DNA of 64,000 nt from Caulobacter sp. RHG1 (lineage in GTDB: Bacteria; Pseudomonadota; Alphaproteobacteria; Caulobacterales; Caulobacteraceae): positions 186,001 through 250,000 of the forward strand of contig NZ_SMZP01000003.1 of NCBI RefSeq assembly GCF_013181195.1, given 5' to 3'. Each line of letters opens with the position of its first letter. Position 1 is the stretch's first letter. Both the position numbers and the translations under genes were made by a program. Shown piece by piece: positions 56,703 to 64,000 of this stretch. The notes under the pieces were generated by a model. It saw only the letters and a program-made list of their open reading frames with translations, searched no databases and had not been told where the DNA came from.

Positions 56703-57290
56703 TTACTTCACTTCCGGCCGGACGATCGTGCTGGCCAGGTTGGCCATGATCTCACGGGCGTCATAGGCGCGCGGGTCGCCCTGCGGCTTGGGGCCCTTGT
56801 GCATCAGGATCTCGGCGCCGGCTTCGAAGCGTTCGACGGTGCGGATCTCGGCCCGGTTGGCGAAGAAGGGGTCACCCCAGAACGGGTCCCAGGTGCGCCA
56901 GCCATAGGCGCCGCCGTAATAGCGCCACGACGGACGCCAGCCGCCGTACGGACCCCAGCCGAAGCCCGGGCGCATGAACGGATCTTGATCGACATAGGTG
57001 CGGGCCGTGCGGTCGGTGCGGCGGTCGGCCGTCTCGAACCAGTCATAGCCGCTCTGCACCGTGATCTCGGCCGAGCGGTACAGCAGATAGCGCTCGACGG
57101 TCTCGCGCGACGTCAGGCTGTTGCCGGCGAAGCTGATCCGGTAGCGGTCGGACTCCAGGCGCTGCTCCGAAAAACCGCCGGTGACCGAGCCGGACGTGAC
57201 GCGCGGCTGATAGGGCGTCGGCGTCGCACAGGCGGCGAGGCCGGCGGCCACCACCAATGCGGCGGCCAAGGCGACCTTCTTCATGGACAT
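56703..57290 (-). CDS. CC0125/CC1285-type lipoprotein
   Basis: A predicted lipoprotein of 195 residues. The ATG at 57290 follows GGAGCAAA. The signal ends in a lipobox (VAAGLAACATPT, Cys about 23). The mature protein has the pattern SGSVTGGFSEQRLESDRYRISFAGNSLTSRETVERYLLYRSAEI (in part: RLESDRYRISFAGNSLTSRE), followed by a region very rich in Trp, Tyr and Gly (WGPYGGWRPSWRYYGGAYGW). This layout is that of the Caulobacter CC0125/CC1285 lipoprotein family. Function is unknown. Confidence 0.88.
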   Translation of the reverse strand: MSMKKVALAAALVVAAGLAACATPTPYQPRVTSGSVTGGFSEQRLESDRYRISFAGNSLTSRETVERYLLYRSAEITVQSGYDWFETADRRTDRTARTYVDQDPFMRPGFGWGPYGGWRPSWRYYGGAYGWRTWDPFWGDPFFANRAEIRTVERFEAGAEILMHKGPKPQGDPRAYDAREIMANLASTIVRPEVK

Positions 57291-57385
57291 GATTTGCTCC
57301 TTCAAGCGGAGTCCCCGATGTTGAGACTAACTCTGGCTGGCCTTTGTGGTTTCGCCAAGGCGCCGTTTGATGCAGTTCTGAAAAC

Positions 57386-58018
57386 TCATCCTCGGGACAC
57401 GATCAGAACGGCGGCGGTGATCAGCAGGATTCCGACCAGGATCGCGAAGCCGCGGCGGAAACCCGGCTCGTTCATCCGGGTCGACAGCGCCGCCCCGCCC
57501 AGGCCGTAGGACGACATGCTGATCAGGTCCATGCCGATGGTGGCGCAGGCGAACATGACCAGCTGAGGGGCCAGCGGTCGCTGGATGTCCAGGAACGGCG
57601 GCAGCACGCCTGAGAAGAACAGCAGGATCTTCGGATTGGCGATCTGGACCATGAAGCCGTCGAAGAAGGCCGAACGGCCTGCTCGCACCGTGGCCGAGGC
57701 GTGGCTCTCGACGTTCTTGATCCCGGCCCACAGCGACTTCAGGCCCAGCCAGACCAGATAGGCCGCGCCGGCCAGGGCCAGGACGTGAAAAGCTTGCGGG
57801 AAGGCCAGGATCAGCGCGCCCAGGCCCAGGGCCGAGCCGCTGAACCAGACCAGGGTCGCGACATTCATCCCCAGCACGCTGACCAGGGCCGCGCCCTTGC
57901 CGCGCTCCATGCCGGTGGCGATGGCGAACAGGTTGGCCGGCCCCGGCGTGATGGCCATGACGAACATGGCGACCAGGAAGGCGCCATAGCGGGCGGGATC
58001 GACAGGCAGGTGGTCCAT
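57386..58018 (-). CDS. LysE-family translocator
   Basis: A 210-residue inner-membrane exporter with six hydrophobic helices. The LysE/RhtB pattern is visible: FVMAITPGPANLFAIATGME near the N-terminus, LGLKSLWAGIKN in the middle and GFMVQIANPKILLFFSGVLPPF later. Members export amino acids or homoserine lactones; the substrate is unknown. It is downstream of the MAPEG gene by 43 bp. Confidence 0.92.
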   Translation of the reverse strand: MDHLPVDPARYGAFLVAMFVMAITPGPANLFAIATGMERGKGAALVSVLGMNVATLVWFSGSALGLGALILAFPQAFHVLALAGAAYLVWLGLKSLWAGIKNVESHASATVRAGRSAFFDGFMVQIANPKILLFFSGVLPPFLDIQRPLAPQLVMFACATIGMDLISMSSYGLGGAALSTRMNEPGFRRGFAILVGILLITAAVLIVSRG

Positions 58019-58061
58019 GGCGCGGATATAGGCCTCCGCGCCATGGAGCTAAAGGCCAAGC

Positions 58062-58469
58062 TTAGTTGCCGATGACGATCAGGACGTAGATCGCCCGGCC
58101 CAGGGCGCCGAACAGCAGGATGGCCGTGGCCAGGGCCTGGATGATGAAGCCGACTTCGCGCTTCTTGGGGTCGGCGGCGTAGCCGAGGGCGTAGACGATC
58201 CGGCCCAGGATCCAGACGACACCCAGGGCGGCGGCGACCAGGTCGTTCCAGTAGATGGCGAACAGCCACAGCGACGGCAGGTAGATGACCAGCCACTCGA
58301 CGGTGTTGGCCTGGACGCGGAGGTGACGCTCCAGAGCCGGATCGCCGGTCATGGCCGGGGCGTCGATGCCGGCGCGTCTCCGCGCGCCGCCAATCCGCAC
58401 GATCATCCAGGCATAGACCAGCAGCGAGACCAGGGTGACGATCGCCACCAGGGCGTGGGATTGATGCAT
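58062..58469 (-). CDS. MAPEG-family membrane protein
   Basis: A 135-residue protein with four membrane helices (LVAIVTLVSLLVYAWMIV, EWLVIYLPSLWLFAIYW, AAALGVVWILGRIVYALGY, FIIQALATAILLFGALG). The family signature ERHLRVQANTVEWL is intact, suggesting glutathione-linked or eicosanoid-type membrane enzyme ancestry; activity is not predictable. The ATG at 58469 follows GGAGGAA. Confidence 0.92.
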   Translation of the reverse strand: MHQSHALVAIVTLVSLLVYAWMIVRIGGARRRAGIDAPAMTGDPALERHLRVQANTVEWLVIYLPSLWLFAIYWNDLVAAALGVVWILGRIVYALGYAADPKKREVGFIIQALATAILLFGALGRAIYVLIVIGN

Positions 58470-58650
58470 TTGGAGTTCCTCCCCCGAAGAGTATTTTGGA
58501 GCATTGTTGTTCTACGGGGCGACCCTAGCCGTATTCGCCCTGAGTTTGCACGCAGACGCGCGAGGCCTAAACGGCTGACGAGCGCTGCTCTGGGAACCGC
58601 CTGGGTGCTCGTTCGCTCCTTTAGGCAGACGATCCTCATCCGCAGGAGGC

Positions 58651-58860
58651 ATGACGGCCATGCAGGTGCAATCTACGGCGATCGCCGACATCGACTACAC
58701 CCCCGAACACGGCAAGCTTTTCGTGACCTTCAACGACGGCGACGAGTACGTCTATGTCGGCGTCCCCGAACGCGTCAGCGCCGCCTTCCTGCGCGCGCCG
58801 TCCAAGGGGCGGTTCTTCCAGCGGGTGATCCGGGATCGGTATCCGTACAATCGGGTTTGA
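58651..58860 (+). CDS. KTSC-domain protein
   Basis: A 69-residue protein with the KTSC pattern AIADIDYTPEHGKLFVTFND then YVYVGVPERVSAAFLRAPSKGRFF (in part: VGVPERVSAAFLRAPSKG). The function of this domain is unclear. The ribosome binding site GGAGG (58645-58649) is one base from the first ATG and ten from the second at 58660, so the shorter form (MQVQST) may be the true start. It stands alone and is followed by a repeat element. Confidence 0.88.
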   Translation: MTAMQVQSTAIADIDYTPEHGKLFVTFNDGDEYVYVGVPERVSAAFLRAPSKGRFFQRVIRDRYPYNRV

Positions 58861-58876
58861 CGCCTCATCCCGCCTT

Positions 58877-58987
58877 CCCGGCGAAAGCCGGGACCCAGAT
58901 CTCGTGGCGCTCGGGCTGACGGGACGGGCGCGGCGCTCATAGACCGCATCCCAGCGCTCTTCCATCTGGGCCCCGGCCTTCGCCGGG
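58877..58987. repeat. Intergenic imperfect palindrome (dispersed repeat type)
   Basis: CCCGGCGAAAGCCGGGACCCAGAT (58877-58900, 24 bases given as two parts: CCCGGCGAAAGC and CGGGACCCAGAT) is matched by its complement at 58964-58987 with 22 of 24 identical positions. The 63-bp middle is not repetitive. GCCGGG/CCCGGC arms with an internal GAAAG loop are typical of the short palindromes scattered in Caulobacter intergenic DNA. Confidence 0.7.
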
Positions 58988-59006
58988 GAAACGGTGATGA
59001 AATAAG

Positions 59007-59038
59007 AAAAAAGGCGCTGAAGGTTTCCCCGCAGCGCC
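59007..59038 (-). terminator. Rho-independent terminator of argG
   Basis: On the minus strand GGCGCTG (59032-59038) pairs with CAGCGCC (59013-59019) over a 12-nt loop, followed by TTTTTT (59007-59012). It starts about 25 bp after the argG stop. Confidence 0.85.
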
Positions 59039-59063
59039 CTTTCTCAGGTCTGACTGAAGCCGC

Positions 59064-60290
59064 CTAGCCGCGCTTGTCGCGCTTGGCCAGCACGCGCAGG
59101 CGCAGGGCGTTCAGCTTGATGAAGCCGCCGGCGTCGCGGTGATCGTAGGCGACCTTGCCTTCTTCGAACGTCACCAGGTCCTGGTCGTACAGGCTGTAGG
59201 GGCTGGTGCGGCCGATGACCGTGACATTGCCCTTGTACAGCTTCACGCGGACCTGGCCGGTGACCTTGGTCTGGCTGTAGTCGATGGCGGCCTGCAGCAT
59301 CTCGCGCTCGGGCGAGAACCAGAAGCCGTTGTACACCAGCGTGGCGTACTTCGGCATCAGCTCGTCCTTCAGGTGCATCGCGCCGCGGTCCAGCGTGATG
59401 CTCTCGATGCCGCGGTGGGCGGCCAGCAGGATGGTGCCGCCGGGGGTCTCGTAGACGCCGCGCGACTTCATGCCGACGAAGCGGTTCTCGACCAGGTCCA
59501 GACGGCCGACGCCGTTGTCGCGGCCCAGTTCGTTCAGCTTGGTCAGCAGGGTCGCCGGGCTCATCGCCACGCCGTCGATGGCGACCGGGTCGCCCTTTTC
59601 GAAGTCGATCGTGATCACCGTCGGGGCGTCCGGCGCGTCCTCAGGCGAAATGGTGCGCATGTGGACGAACTCGGGGGCCTCGACCGCCGGGTCTTCCAGG
59701 ACCTTACCTTCCGACGACGAGTGCAGCAGGTTGGCGTCGACGCTGAACGGGGCTTCGCCGCGCTTGTCCTTGGTGATCTGGATCTGGTGCTGCTCGGCGA
59801 ACTCCAGCAGGGCCTCGCGGGACTTGAAGTCCCACTCGCGCCAGGGAGCGATCACGGTGATGTCGGGCTCGAGGCCGTAATAGCCGAGCTCGAAGCGGAC
59901 CTGGTCGTTGCCCTTGCCGGTCGCGCCGTGGCTGACGGCGTCGGCGCCCATCTTGCGGGCGATCTCGATCTGCTTCTTGGCGATCAGCGGACGCGCGATC
60001 GAGGTGCCCAGCAGGTACTGGCCTTCATAGACCGTATTGGCGCGGAACATCGGGAACACGTAGTCGCGGACGAACTCCTCGCGCACGTCCTCGATGAAGA
60101 TGTTCTCGGGCTTCACGCCGGCGGCCAGCGCCTTGGCGCGCGCCGGTTCGATCTCTTCGCCCTGGCCCAGGTCGGCCGTGAAGGTGATGACCTCCGCGCC
60201 GTACTCGGTCTGCAGCCACTTGAGGATGATCGAGGTGTCGAGACCGCCCGAATAGGCGAGCACGACCTTCTTCACGGACTTGTCGGCCAT
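59064..60290 (-). CDS. argG: Argininosuccinate synthase
   Basis: A 408-residue enzyme that condenses citrulline and aspartate with ATP in arginine synthesis. Motifs: [19 protein letters not shown] (PP-loop), then [54 protein letters not shown] and [20 protein letters not shown]. Length and order are typical. It is a single gene with its own terminator. The ATG at 60290 is clear. Confidence 0.97.
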   Translation of the reverse strand: MADKSVKKVVLAYSGGLDTSIILKWLQTEYGAEVITFTADLGQGEEIEPARAKALAAGVKPENIFIEDVREEFVRDYVFPMFRANTVYEGQYLLGTSIARPLIAKKQIEIARKMGADAVSHGATGKGNDQVRFELGYYGLEPDITVIAPWREWDFKSREALLEFAEQHQIQITKDKRGEAPFSVDANLLHSSSEGKVLEDPAVEAPEFVHMRTISPEDAPDAPTVITIDFEKGDPVAIDGVAMSPATLLTKLNELGRDNGVGRLDLVENRFVGMKSRGVYETPGGTILLAAHRGIESITLDRGAMHLKDELMPKYATLVYNGFWFSPEREMLQAAIDYSQTKVTGQVRVKLYKGNVTVIGRTSPYSLYDQDLVTFEEGKVAYDHRDAGGFIKLNALRLRVLAKRDKRG

Positions 60291-60362
60291 GAGGGAGTCC
60301 TTCCGGAGAGAAACACAAAGTCGCGCGCCTTCAACGGGATCAGGACGCGCGGGTCAAGAAGT

Positions 60363-60725
60363 TTAAAGCTGCCCTTCCTCCTGCAACGTCTTGATGACGA
60401 AGCGGAGGTGGAAAAGCTGGCTGAGGGCCAGGCTGCTGGCCAGGGTGGCCCGCACCAGGAAGATGATCATCGCCTGGGTCGGGTCGGTGGTGAAGGTAGC
60501 CTGGGTCACCGTGAACGACAGCAGCAGCAGGATGGCCACGACCGGTATGGCCAACAGACCCACGGCCTTGGGCGCGCGCCAGGTCGGCTTGCCGGCGAAG
60601 TTCCACTGCATGGGGATGGAGACCCCCTTGGGCACGCGCTTCCAGCCCGCCTGGGCTGTGGCGGCGATGATGGCCAGGGCGGTGATCGAAAGACCGTCGC
60701 CGATGACGCGGAGGATCGCTTCCAT
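60363..60725 (-). CDS. Small membrane protein with DUF1648-like segment
   Basis: A 120-residue protein with three to four hydrophobic helices (LSITALAIIAATAQAGW, AVGLLAIPVVAILLLLSF, MIIFLVRATLASSLALSQLF). Between them lies VPKGVSIPMQWNFAGKPTWRAPK, which resembles the 'P-x-H-W/F-n-x-x-G' motif of DUF1648. It starts 3 bp after the kup stop, so it is co-transcribed with the potassium transporter. Function is unknown. Confidence 0.78.
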   Translation of the reverse strand: MEAILRVIGDGLSITALAIIAATAQAGWKRVPKGVSIPMQWNFAGKPTWRAPKAVGLLAIPVVAILLLLSFTVTQATFTTDPTQAMIIFLVRATLASSLALSQLFHLRFVIKTLQEEGQL

Positions 60726-60728
60726 GGC

Positions 60729-62720
60729 CTACACCGTCACCTGGGCGCCCAGCTCGACGACGCGGCCCGGCGGGATCTTGAAGAAGTCGGTCGGATTGGC
60801 CGCGTTGCGCATCAGGTAGATGAACAGGCGGTCCTGCCACAGCGGCATGCCGCTGTTGGCGGACGGCACGATCGAGCGCCGCCCCAAGAAGAAGCTGGTG
60901 GCCATGATGTCGAACTTCAGCCCCTGCTTGCGGCACACGGCCAGGGCTTTGGGAATGTTCGGACTTTCCATGAAGCCGTAGGTGACGGTGACCTTCTTGA
61001 GGTCGTCGTTGACCTTTTCGATCTTGACCCGGTCGTCCTCCGAGACGCGCGGCGTCTCGGCCGTGCGCACGGTCAGGATGACGTTGCGCTCGTGCAGCAC
61101 CTTGTTGTGCTTGAGATTGTGCATCAAGGCCACCGGCGTCATGTCCGGGTCCGAGGTCAGGAAGATCGCCGTGCCGGGCGCGCGGTGCGGGGCGCGGGCG
61201 CGCAGGATCTCCATCAGGTCGACCAGGGGCACGCTGTCGCGGCGGGTCTTGGCGCTGAGGATCTGGCTGCCGCGCACCCAGGTGGCCATGACCAGGAACA
61301 GGGCCGCGCCGATGAACACCGGCAGCCAGCCGCCCGAGAAGAACCGCAGGGCGTTGGCCGACAGGAACGTCAGGTCCAGGGCCAGGAAGGGGACCAGGAA
61401 GCACAGGGCCATCGGCAGGCTCCACTTCCACATCCGGCGCATGACGATGAAGGCCATGCAGGTGGTCACGACCATGGTGCCGGTCACGGCCAGGCCATAG
61501 GCGTGGGCCAGGGCCGACGAGGTCTGGAAGGTGAACATGATGGCCAGCACGCCGACCAGCAGCATGGTGTTCAGCTGCGGCACGAAGATCTGGCCCGACT
61601 GGGTCTCCGACGTGCGGCGCACGTCCAGGCGCGGCAGCAGGCCCAGCTGGATCGCCTGCTGGGTCAGCGAGAAGGCGCCGGTGATCACCGCCTGGCTGGC
61701 GACGACCGTGGCCGCGCCGGCCAGCAGCACCAGCGGCAGGCGCAGCATCGGCGGGGCCATCTCGAAGAACCAGTTCAGCTCGGGGAACGGCACGCCGGCG
61801 CGCTCCGAGGCTTCCAGGGTCGCCAGGGCGAAGGCCCCTTGGCCCAGATAATTCACCATCAGGCAGGGCAGGACGAAGAACATCCAGGCCGAGCGGATCG
61901 GCTTCTTGCCGAAGTGGCCCATGTCGGCCGACAGGGCCTCGGCCCCGGTCACGGTCAGGAACACCGCGCCCAGCACGATGAAGCCGGTGAAGCCGTGATG
62001 GGCCAGGAAGCTGACGGCGTAGTGCGGGCTGAAGGCCTTGAGGATGTGCGGGGTGTCGCCCAGGTGGACGGCGCCCAGCACCAGCATGACCGCGAACCAG
62101 ACGGCGCAGATCGGGCCGAACAGCAGGCCGACCTTGGCGGTGCCGTGGCTCTGGATGAAGAACAGGCCCAGCAGCATCGCCGTGGCGATCAGCAGGACCA
62201 TCTGGTTGCTGACCCCGTGCTCCAGGGCTGGAATGGTGCGCAGGCCTTCCACGGCCGACATCACCGACATGGCGGGGGTGATCACCGCATCGCCATAGAA
62301 CAGGGCCGCGCCGGCCACGCCCAGGGCGAAGACCACCGGCGTGCGGCGGCCGATGGCGCGCTGGGCCAGGGCCATCAGCGACAAGACGCCGCCCTCGCCC
62401 TTGTTGTCGGCGCGCATGATGAAGAACACGTACTTGATCGTGACGACCAGGATCAGCGCCCACAGGGCCAGCGACACCACGCCGTAAATCTCGCCGCGAG
62501 TCACCCCGTCGTGCGAGGCCGCCGCCAGGGCTTCCTTGAAGGCGTAGAGCGGGCTGGTGCCGATGTCGCCGAACACCACGCCGACAGCGCCCAGCGCCAG
62601 CGCGAAAAAGCCGTGTCCCTTGGGATCATGGCCGTTCGCAGGGGCGCCGTTCTGTTGCGGAATGTCGGAAGCAGGCGTCGCGCAATCGGAGGCCGGTGCG
62701 CTAGAGGCTTCGGAAGCCAT
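60729..62720 (-). CDS. kup: Kup-family potassium transport system protein
   Basis: An inner-membrane K+ uptake protein of 663 residues with about 12 membrane helices and a soluble C-terminal domain. The signature GVVFGDIGTSPLYAFKEAL is near residue 50. YGDAVITPAMSVMSAVEGLR, GTAKVGLLFGPICAVWF and LSADMGHFGKKPIR are also present. The N-terminal ~35 residues are low complexity. It precedes the small DUF1648-like gene by 3 bp. Confidence 0.95.
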   Translation of the reverse strand: MASEASSAPASDCATPASDIPQQNGAPANGHDPKGHGFFALALGAVGVVFGDIGTSPLYAFKEALAAASHDGVTRGEIYGVVSLALWALILVVTIKYVFFIMRADNKGEGGVLSLMALAQRAIGRRTPVVFALGVAGAALFYGDAVITPAMSVMSAVEGLRTIPALEHGVSNQMVLLIATAMLLGLFFIQSHGTAKVGLLFGPICAVWFAVMLVLGAVHLGDTPHILKAFSPHYAVSFLAHHGFTGFIVLGAVFLTVTGAEALSADMGHFGKKPIRSAWMFFVLPCLMVNYLGQGAFALATLEASERAGVPFPELNWFFEMAPPMLRLPLVLLAGAATVVASQAVITGAFSLTQQAIQLGLLPRLDVRRTSETQSGQIFVPQLNTMLLVGVLAIMFTFQTSSALAHAYGLAVTGTMVVTTCMAFIVMRRMWKWSLPMALCFLVPFLALDLTFLSANALRFFSGGWLPVFIGAALFLVMATWVRGSQILSAKTRRDSVPLVDLMEILRARAPHRAPGTAIFLTSDPDMTPVALMHNLKHNKVLHERNVILTVRTAETPRVSEDDRVKIEKVNDDLKKVTVTYGFMESPNIPKALAVCRKQGLKFDIMATSFFLGRRSIVPSANSGMPLWQDRLFIYLMRNAANPTDFFKIPPGRVVELGAQVTV

Positions 62721-62792
62721 TCAATCCCTCCGGGCCGACCTCGCAAAAGGCTGCCGGCCGACCCATATCGATCAAGCGGGGCGCGATACACC

Positions 62793-62819
62793 CAATCGTC
62801 GCCGTGTTCAATCGTCGCC
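62793..62819. promoter_or_regulatory. 11-bp direct repeat between kup and the Rrf2 gene
   Basis: CAATCGTCGCC at 62793-62803 recurs at 62809-62819, 16 bp apart. It lies in the divergent gap, 73 bp before the kup start and 100 bp before the Rrf2 start. It might be a binding site for a regulator of either gene. Confidence 0.3.
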
Positions 62820-62918
62820 TGTGTCGCCCCCCTCTCCAAAACGAGGCGCGGCTACACGGCGAAGGTGAACGACTTTTCAGTTGAACGCGCGGGTGACAAC
62901 CTTACGTTCCCGGTCGAG

Positions 62919-63359
62919 ATGTCGGACAGTCAGAAATTCCCCGTTGCGGCGCACGCCCTGGCCTATCTGGCGCACAAGTCGGCTTTTTCGGCCGACCGCG
63001 CCGTAGCCAGCGCGGAGCTTGCCGCCTCGGTCCCGACCAATCCGGTCGTGGTCCGCCGGGTCACCGCCATGCTGGGCAAGGCGGGACTGATCGGCGCGCG
63101 CGCCGGCGCCAACGGCGGCGCGTGGCTGCTGAAGCCGGCCGACGAGATCACCCTCGACGTCGTGCTGAAGGCCGTGAACGGCTGCGCGCACTTGGGCGTC
63201 GCGCCCAAGGGCGTGAAGGGCTGCCCGGTCGGCGAGAAGATCCCCGACGCCGTCCGCGCCGCCATCACCGCCGCCGACCGCGCCGCCCACGAGCGCCTGG
63301 GCCAGATCACCGTCGCTGATCTGCTGCACGGCGCGCACGAGGCGGTCGCGGCGGGCTGA
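62919..63359 (+). CDS. Rrf2-family transcriptional regulator
   Basis: A winged-helix regulator of 146 residues (VASAELAASVPTNPVVVRRV, then MLGKAGLIGARAGANGGAWLLKPADEITL, in part GARAGANGGAWLLKPADEIT). The [Fe-S]-binding members have three cysteines; here only Cys 89 and Cys 102 (NGCAHLGVAPKGVKGCPVG) are seen, so it may use a different cluster ligand set or act by thiol chemistry. The ATG at 62919 was chosen. It is divergent from kup and convergent with an MFS transporter. Confidence 0.9.
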   Translation: MSDSQKFPVAAHALAYLAHKSAFSADRAVASAELAASVPTNPVVVRRVTAMLGKAGLIGARAGANGGAWLLKPADEITLDVVLKAVNGCAHLGVAPKGVKGCPVGEKIPDAVRAAITAADRAAHERLGQITVADLLHGAHEAVAAG

Positions 63360-63360
63360 T

Positions 63361-64000
63361 CTATTCCGCCGGGGCCAGGGCCAGGCGCTGCTGGCGCGCA
63401 TCGACCGCCGCCACGATCCAGAACACGAAGCCGCCCAGCGCCAGGGCGACGCCGACCCAGCCGGTCGAGGCCCAGCCCCAGCCGGCCGCCAGGGCCAGGC
63501 CGCCCAGCCACGGGCCCAGGGCGTTGGCGGTGTTGAAGGCCGAGTGGTTCAGGGCCGCAGCCAGGGTCTGGGCCTCGCCCGCCACGTCCATCAGCCGGGT
63601 CTGCAGCACCGCCCCCAGCCCGCCGCCGCAACCGATCAGGAAGACGACCGGGATCAGGGTCCACAGGCTATGGATGGCCAGCGGATAGAGGGCCAGCGAC
63701 GCGGCGCTCCACAGCAGCACGGCGCCGATGGCCGGCATCAGGGCGCGGTCGGCAGCCCAGGCGCAGACCAGGGTGCCCAGGGTCATGCCGGCCCCGAACA
63801 CCATCAGCACGATCGGCAGGGCCGCAGGCGAGGCGTGGGTGACCGCCAGCATGGTGTCCGCCAGATAGGTGTAGACGCAGAACATGCCGCCAAAGCCGAT
63901 CGCGCCGATCGCCAGGGTCAGCCACACCCGGCCCTTGGCCAGGGCGGAGAGCTCGCGCAGCGGGCTGGCGTCGGCGGCCGCGCCGTCACGCGGGGCGTAG
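63361..64000 (-). CDS. MFS transporter, C-terminal part (5' end outside window)
   Basis: The final ~213 codons of a DHA1-type major-facilitator exporter; the frame is open to the window edge. About six hydrophobic segments are seen (LAIGAIGFGGMFCVYTYLA, ALPIVLMVFGAGMTLGTLVC, AVLLWSAASLALYPLAI, IPVVFLIGCGGGLGAVLQTR, ANALGPWLGGLALAAGWGW). The pattern matches AraJ/YdhP-like exporters. It lies convergent with the Rrf2 gene, two bases apart at the stops. Substrate is unknown. Confidence 0.9.
   Translation of the reverse strand, partial: YAPRDGAAADASPLRELSALAKGRVWLTLAIGAIGFGGMFCVYTYLADTMLAVTHASPAALPIVLMVFGAGMTLGTLVCAWAADRALMPAIGAVLLWSAASLALYPLAIHSLWTLIPVVFLIGCGGGLGAVLQTRLMDVAGEAQTLAAALNHSAFNTANALGPWLGGLALAAGWGWASTGWVGVALALGGFVFWIVAAVDARQQRLALAPAE

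Noticed and set aside
58323-58919. Plus-strand frame opposite the MAPEG gene and reading into the KTSC region
   Set aside because: It is a shadow of the MAPEG gene, with no domain. Its last part only translates the intergenic repeat.
59139-63359. Very long plus-strand open frame (about 1400 codons) across argG, kup and the small membrane gene
   Set aside because: It is antisense to argG and kup, has no domain pattern, and is repetitive in His, Gly and Gln, as expected of a high-GC shadow frame. Only its last 147 codons are the Rrf2 gene.

Overview
The window is GC-rich alphaproteobacterial chromosome, very probably from a Caulobacter species. The evidence is gene order and specific gene content. 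It carries a capsule locus with an HvyA-type transglutaminase homologue and a PssY-type sugar transferase. It has the block gyrB-recF-(VOC, ArsR, S9 peptidase)-dnaN-DUF2061-grpE-hrcA-rph. It has a ShkA-type hybrid kinase with a pseudo-receiver and a DDR linker, followed by ampG, and a lipoprotein of the CC0125/CC1285 kind. CtrA-like (TTAA-N7-TTAA), LexA (GTTC-N7-GTTC) and Fur-like sites fit this placement. No phage, transposase, rRNA operon, CRISPR array or replication origin was seen; this looks like ordinary core chromosome with a few accessory modules.

Layout. 0-8 kb: the end of a chemoreceptor, an acyl-CoA ligase preceded by a hairpin that covers its ribosome binding site, a divergent aldo/keto reductase and LysR pair, an acyl-CoA thioesterase, a CHCC zinc-finger protein, a lone ABC ATPase and a purine-type NCS2 permease, then tRNA-Arg(CCG). 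8.2-14.3 kb: a compact module of a secreted PHP phosphoesterase, a regulator with two TetR domains, a TonB-dependent receptor and an exported tyrosine-phosphatase-fold enzyme. GTAC-containing repeats lie in both promoter gaps. The set reads as uptake and dephosphorylation of an organophosphate (inference).

14.3-24.2 kb: the capsule locus. It holds a Wza-like export protein, a PP-type phosphoesterase, hvyA, a 50-residue membrane protein, pssY, and a four-gene minus-strand operon (alanine-rich secreted protein, outer membrane beta-barrel, Wzc/GumC tyrosine autokinase, Wzy-like polymerase). 24.5-25.6 kb: a soluble MCP-like protein with inverted domain order. 25.8-33.3 kb: gyrB, recF, VOC protein, ArsR, S9 peptidase and dnaN on the minus strand. 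33.5-38.4 kb: DUF2061 protein behind a Fur-like box, grpE-hrcA, rph, an HtrA-like pseudoprotease, a retropepsin-like membrane protease, and an XRE regulator with its DUF2975 membrane protein.

39.4-49.3 kb is a dense plus-strand run: rdgB, hemW, rsmI, yraN-family, SirB1-like, gshB, comM-like (LexA box), shkA, ampG. 49.3-58.5 kb is mostly minus-strand envelope and membrane genes: a trypsin-like protease, DUF350, an AHSA1 protein with divergent arsR, an amino acid permease, cyclopropane fatty acid synthase, an NTF2-like protein, lysoplasmalogenase, YkvA, an SDR dehydrogenase, a lipoprotein, LysE and MAPEG. 58.6-64 kb: a KTSC protein, argG, a small membrane protein with kup, an Rrf2 regulator and the C-terminal part of an MFS transporter that runs out of the window.

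Start codons were adjusted to the first ATG/GTG/TTG that fits the family and has a ribosome binding site. Several genes use GTG or TTG. Protein names rest on motifs and remembered family features, without database searches.
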